A DNA stretch of 64,000 bases, from the NCBI GenBank assembly GCA_963693085.1, contig OY856409.1, positions 1,341,054,915 through 1,341,118,914 on the forward strand. The letters run 5' to 3'. Source of the stretch: Alisma plantago-aquatica. Lineage: Eukaryota; Streptophyta; Magnoliopsida; Alismatales; Alismataceae. The notes below the pieces were generated by a model that saw only the letters and a program-made list of their open reading frames with translations, did no database searches and was not told where the DNA came from. This document shows, in pieces, positions 61,297 through 64,000 of this stretch (positions are counted from its first letter, which is position 1; each line of letters opens with the position of its first letter). The translations under genes and the position numbers were made by a program.

Positions 61297-63102
61297 CTAT
61301 AGGGGTTTCAGTCCCATTCCCAACCTAGATTTTTCCACTAAAGCCAAGGTAAGACCTTTAGTGAAAGGATCAACTGTATTATCTTTGGTACCGACGTAGT
61401 CCACAGCCACGACCCCATTATACACTAACTCCCTTACAGATTTCAATCTAACTTGGATGTGTCTACACTGTTTTTGATTGTACTTGGAGCTCTTTATCTT
61501 AGCAATAGTTGTAGTGTTGTCACAGTGAACTGAAATTGAAGGAAGCGGCTTCATTACCATAGGTAAACTAGACATAAGTCCATGTAGCCATTCAGCTTCC
61601 AATCCAGTTTCATCTAAAGCAAACAACTCTGCCTCAAAAGTGGACCGAGACAATATGGTCTGTTTCTTAGACCTCCAGGAAACAACTCCTCCTCCCAACA
61701 GGAATACATATCCTGAGACACCATTACTCCCAGAATTCATGGCAATCCAGCTTGCATCACTATATCCTTCGACTACGGAAGGATGTTTACCATAATGCAG
61801 CCCAAGGGAACGTGTTCCCTTGATATACCTCAGAACTCTGTCAAGAGCTTCCCAATGGGTCTTGTCGGGACAACTGGTGTATCTACTTAACTTGTTCACG
61901 GCAAACGCAATGTCTGGACGTGTACAGTTCATAAGATACATCAAACTTCCGATAATCTGAGAGTATCGTAATTGAGACACTGGAACCCCAGTCTCATTCT
62001 TGAACAAGTGTTTGGATGAATCATATGGAGTCTTAACAGGTTTACGTGATGTGTACTCAAACCTCTCCAGTATCTTCTCAACATAGTGAGACTGAGAGAG
62101 AGTTATACCATCAGTAGACCTTATGATTTTAAGCCCTAAAATCACATCAGTGACACCCATATCCTTCATCTCAAACTTGCTACACAAGAATGACTTTGTC
62201 TCTTTTACTACTTTCATATCGGAACCAAAAAGCAGGATATCATCGACGTATAAGCATAACAAAATGAATCCATTATCGACAACCTTGCAGTAGAGACACT
62301 TATCAAATTCATTAGAAATAAAGCCAAACGATGATATCACATAATCAAACTTCTCATGCCATTGCTTAGGGGCTTGTTTCAAGCCATATAATGACTTAAC
62401 AAGTTTACACACTTTGGACTCATTCCCACGACCCACAAATCCCTCAGGTTGTTCCATATATATCTCTTCTTGAAGATCACTGTGTAAGAACGCGGTCTTC
62501 ACATCCATCTGATGGATATAGAGATTATAAATGGAAGCCAATGCTATAAGCACTCGGATTGTGGTCATACGGGAAACAGGTGAATAGGTATCAAAATAAT
62601 CTATTCCTTCCCTTTGTATGTAACCCTTAGCAACTAACCTAGCCTTATACTTATTGATTGTCCCGTCTGCATTAAGTTTCTTCTTAAAAATCCATTTGTA
62701 ACCAACTGCAGAACAACCAGGAGGCAAATCCACCAATTCCCAAGTTCCATTTGAGAGAATTGATTGGATTTCATCATTAACGGCTTCTTTCCAAAACTTA
62801 GCTTCTGGAGATTCCATAGCTTGTTTGAAAGTAACAGGATCATCCTCAACATTGTAAGTGAGAAACTCACTTCCAAAGTCCTTTGATGTCCTAGGCCGTT
62901 TACTTCTCCTTGGTTCAACTATTTCTTCAGAATCATCAGATTCAGAAATAGCTTGTTCTGAGTCGCCCCCCACATTTGTCATCCTTTCCACGTGCTCGGG
63001 AATGGAACCTGTGGTAAATGAATCTTCTTGAGAAACTTCATTGGGCACACCAATTTTCATAAGAAACACATCCTCAAAGAATGTAGCATCACGTAATTCC
63101 AC
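61297..63102 (-). CDS. Copia polyprotein, C-terminal half: RT and RNase H
   Basis: 601 codons open without interruption. The linker carries acidic and basic runs (residues 46-75, with EPRRSKRPRTS) typical of the integrase-RT junction. RT occupies about 118-360: YKWIFKKK, YKARLVAKGY, MDVKTAFL and the catalytic YVDD at 285-288, followed by ILLFGSD. The connection has RPDIAFAVNKLSRY. RNase H (about 445-580) shows YSDASW, a Glu in FEAELFAL and Asp in HCDNTTT. RT copies the element's RNA and RNase H removes the template. The stop at 61,297 lies 0.55 kb before the polypurine tract, as usual. The frame is continuous with the integrase half except for one stop at 63,133-63,135. The first codon given is GTG within the polyprotein, not a real start. 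The lineage may be TAR-like, but this is unproven. Confidence 0.95.
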   Translation of the reverse strand: MELRDATFFEDVFLMKIGVPNEVSQEDSFTTGSIPEHVERMTNVGGDSEQAISESDDSEEIVEPRRSKRPRTSKDFGSEFLTYNVEDDPVTFKQAMESPEAKFWKEAVNDEIQSILSNGTWELVDLPPGCSAVGYKWIFKKKLNADGTINKYKARLVAKGYIQREGIDYFDTYSPVSRMTTIRVLIALASIYNLYIHQMDVKTAFLHSDLQEEIYMEQPEGFVGRGNESKVCKLVKSLYGLKQAPKQWHEKFDYVISSFGFISNEFDKCLYCKVVDNGFILLCLYVDDILLFGSDMKVVKETKSFLCSKFEMKDMGVTDVILGLKIIRSTDGITLSQSHYVEKILERFEYTSRKPVKTPYDSSKHLFKNETGVPVSQLRYSQIIGSLMYLMNCTRPDIAFAVNKLSRYTSCPDKTHWEALDRVLRYIKGTRSLGLHYGKHPSVVEGYSDASWIAMNSGSNGVSGYVFLLGGGVVSWRSKKQTILSRSTFEAELFALDETGLEAEWLHGLMSSLPMVMKPLPSISVHCDNTTTIAKIKSSKYNQKQCRHIQVRLKSVRELVYNGVVAVDYVGTKDNTVDPFTKGLTLALVEKSRLGMGLKPL

Positions 63103-63132
63103 AATTGTATTGACCTCAATGCCAGAGATATC

Positions 63133-64000
63133 TTATTTTACAATCAGGAATCTATAAGCATAACTTGTCTCTACATAACCTAAGAATATGGCATCAACCG
63201 TTTTCAGTCCTAATTTCTTCCTTTTGTGTTCAGGGACAAGTACCTTAGCAAGGCACCCCCACACTCGAAGATATTTAAGACTCGGTTTCCTTTCTCTCCA
63301 TAACTCAAATGGACTACTCTCTGAATGTTTATGGGGAACTCTATTCAGAATATGACAAGTCGTATTCAAAGCTTCCCCCCACATAAAGTTGAGTAATCCA
63401 GATGTTTGGAGTAAGGTATTTACCATATCTATTAAGGTTCGGTTTTTACGTTCAGCTATTCCATTTGATTGTGGTGAATAAGGAGCAGTTACCTCATGAA
63501 CTATACCATGTAATTGACAAAATTCCAAAAACAAATTCGAGGTATACTCTCCTCCCCTATCAGACCTTAATCGCTTAAGTACTTTACCGGTTTGAGTTTC
63601 AGCTTCTTTCTTATAAATTTGAAATTTATCCAATGCCTCATCTTTACTTCTCAGTAAATAGACATAACAGTATCTACTCGCATCGTCAATAAAAGTTATA
63701 AAATAACGCTTTTGATCTCTCGTAGCAACACCATTAAATTCACAGATATCTGTATGAACTAAATCCAAAACTTCCGAATTCCTATTCACAGAATGAAAAG
63801 GTTTCCTAGGCAATTTAGCTTGTACACAGATTTCACATTTATTGTTGCTAACTTCAGATTTAGGGATCAAATCTAGATTCATCATACGCTTCATTGAGGC
63901 AACATTAACATGTCCCAAACGTGAATGCCATACATCGAATGAAACAAGATTCATGCAAACAGAACTATAATCATTCAAATTTAAAACGGAATTTGAAACA
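63133..64000 (-). CDS. Copia polyprotein, GAG-pre-integrase and integrase core (partial)
   Basis: The frame is open through the right window edge, so gag and protease lie outside. From 63,978 the pre-integrase zinc finger reads WHSRLGHV...[14 protein letters not shown] (H and two Cys). The integrase core (rve) has the acidic triad: Asp in LVHTDICEF, Asp in [11 protein letters not shown] and Glu in the GIAERKN region after [10 protein letters not shown]. The C-terminal part shows WGCLAKV and the [11 protein letters not shown] motif. Integrase inserts the cDNA into host DNA. A TAA at 63,133-63,135 cuts the polyprotein; ten codons later the same frame carries on as the RT half. This single stop is the only visible lesion in 2.7 kb, so the element is young. 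Confidence 0.95.
   Translation of the reverse strand, partial: VSNSVLNLNDYSSVCMNLVSFDVWHSRLGHVNVASMKRMMNLDLIPKSEVSNNKCEICVQAKLPRKPFHSVNRNSEVLDLVHTDICEFNGVATRDQKRYFITFIDDASRYCYVYLLRSKDEALDKFQIYKKEAETQTGKVLKRLRSDRGGEYTSNLFLEFCQLHGIVHEVTAPYSPQSNGIAERKNRTLIDMVNTLLQTSGLLNFMWGEALNTTCHILNRVPHKHSESSPFELWRERKPSLKYLRVWGCLAKVLVPEHKRKKLGLKTVDAIFLGYVETSYAYRFLIVK

Overview
This window looks like intergenic DNA from a flowering-plant nuclear genome with many transposons. It is AT-rich. The plant tRNA-iMet primer-binding sequence (TGGTATCAGAGC, exact or near-exact) recurs next to long terminal repeats. The only recognisable proteins belong to Ty1/copia retrotransposons and a CACTA (En/Spm) DNA transposon. 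I see no host gene, tRNA, rRNA or CRISPR. The species cannot be named from the sequence.

Layout. 1-11,500: old plus-strand Ty3/gypsy-type pieces with long LTRs (Tekay/Del-like by LTR start, polypurine tract and PBS). These are interrupted by a palindrome-rich LTR at 4,338 and by a solo LTR at 9,960-10,670. 11,501-14,300: a truncated plus-strand copia LTR and its leader. 14,301-41,364: probably one old minus-strand copia with 2.2-kb LTRs. Its interior is split by about 7 kb of gypsy-type DNA (18,437-25,440). Its right LTR is split by a solo LTR (29,832-31,722) and by a complete plus-strand relative (32,106-41,180). 41,573-43,560: another solo LTR. 44,631-56,404: a complete 11.8-kb CACTA element with TAC target duplications, a dead TNP2-type transposase gene, a 13-exon Transposase_24/Ulp1-type gene, a solo LTR inside it, and tandem foldbacks. 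56,408-59,638: no gene, only a possible minus-strand copia LTR. 59,639-64,000: the 3' LTR and nearly intact pol of a younger minus-strand copia that runs off the right edge.

The most unusual signals are four. (i) Helically phased arrays of 12-bp palindromes (AACCGATCGGTT type, 20-22 bp apart) occur in the U3 and leader of the 2.2-kb-LTR copia family. (ii) Two separate copies of that family appear to share the same loss of the reverse-transcriptase YVDD region, which suggests a defective lineage mobilised in trans. (iii) A tandem pair of roughly 190-bp foldbacks lies just upstream of the CACTA transposase. (iv) An unrelated LTR family carries its own CCACGRTCGTGG palindrome array. All coordinates and comparisons were made by eye; family lineages are tentative.
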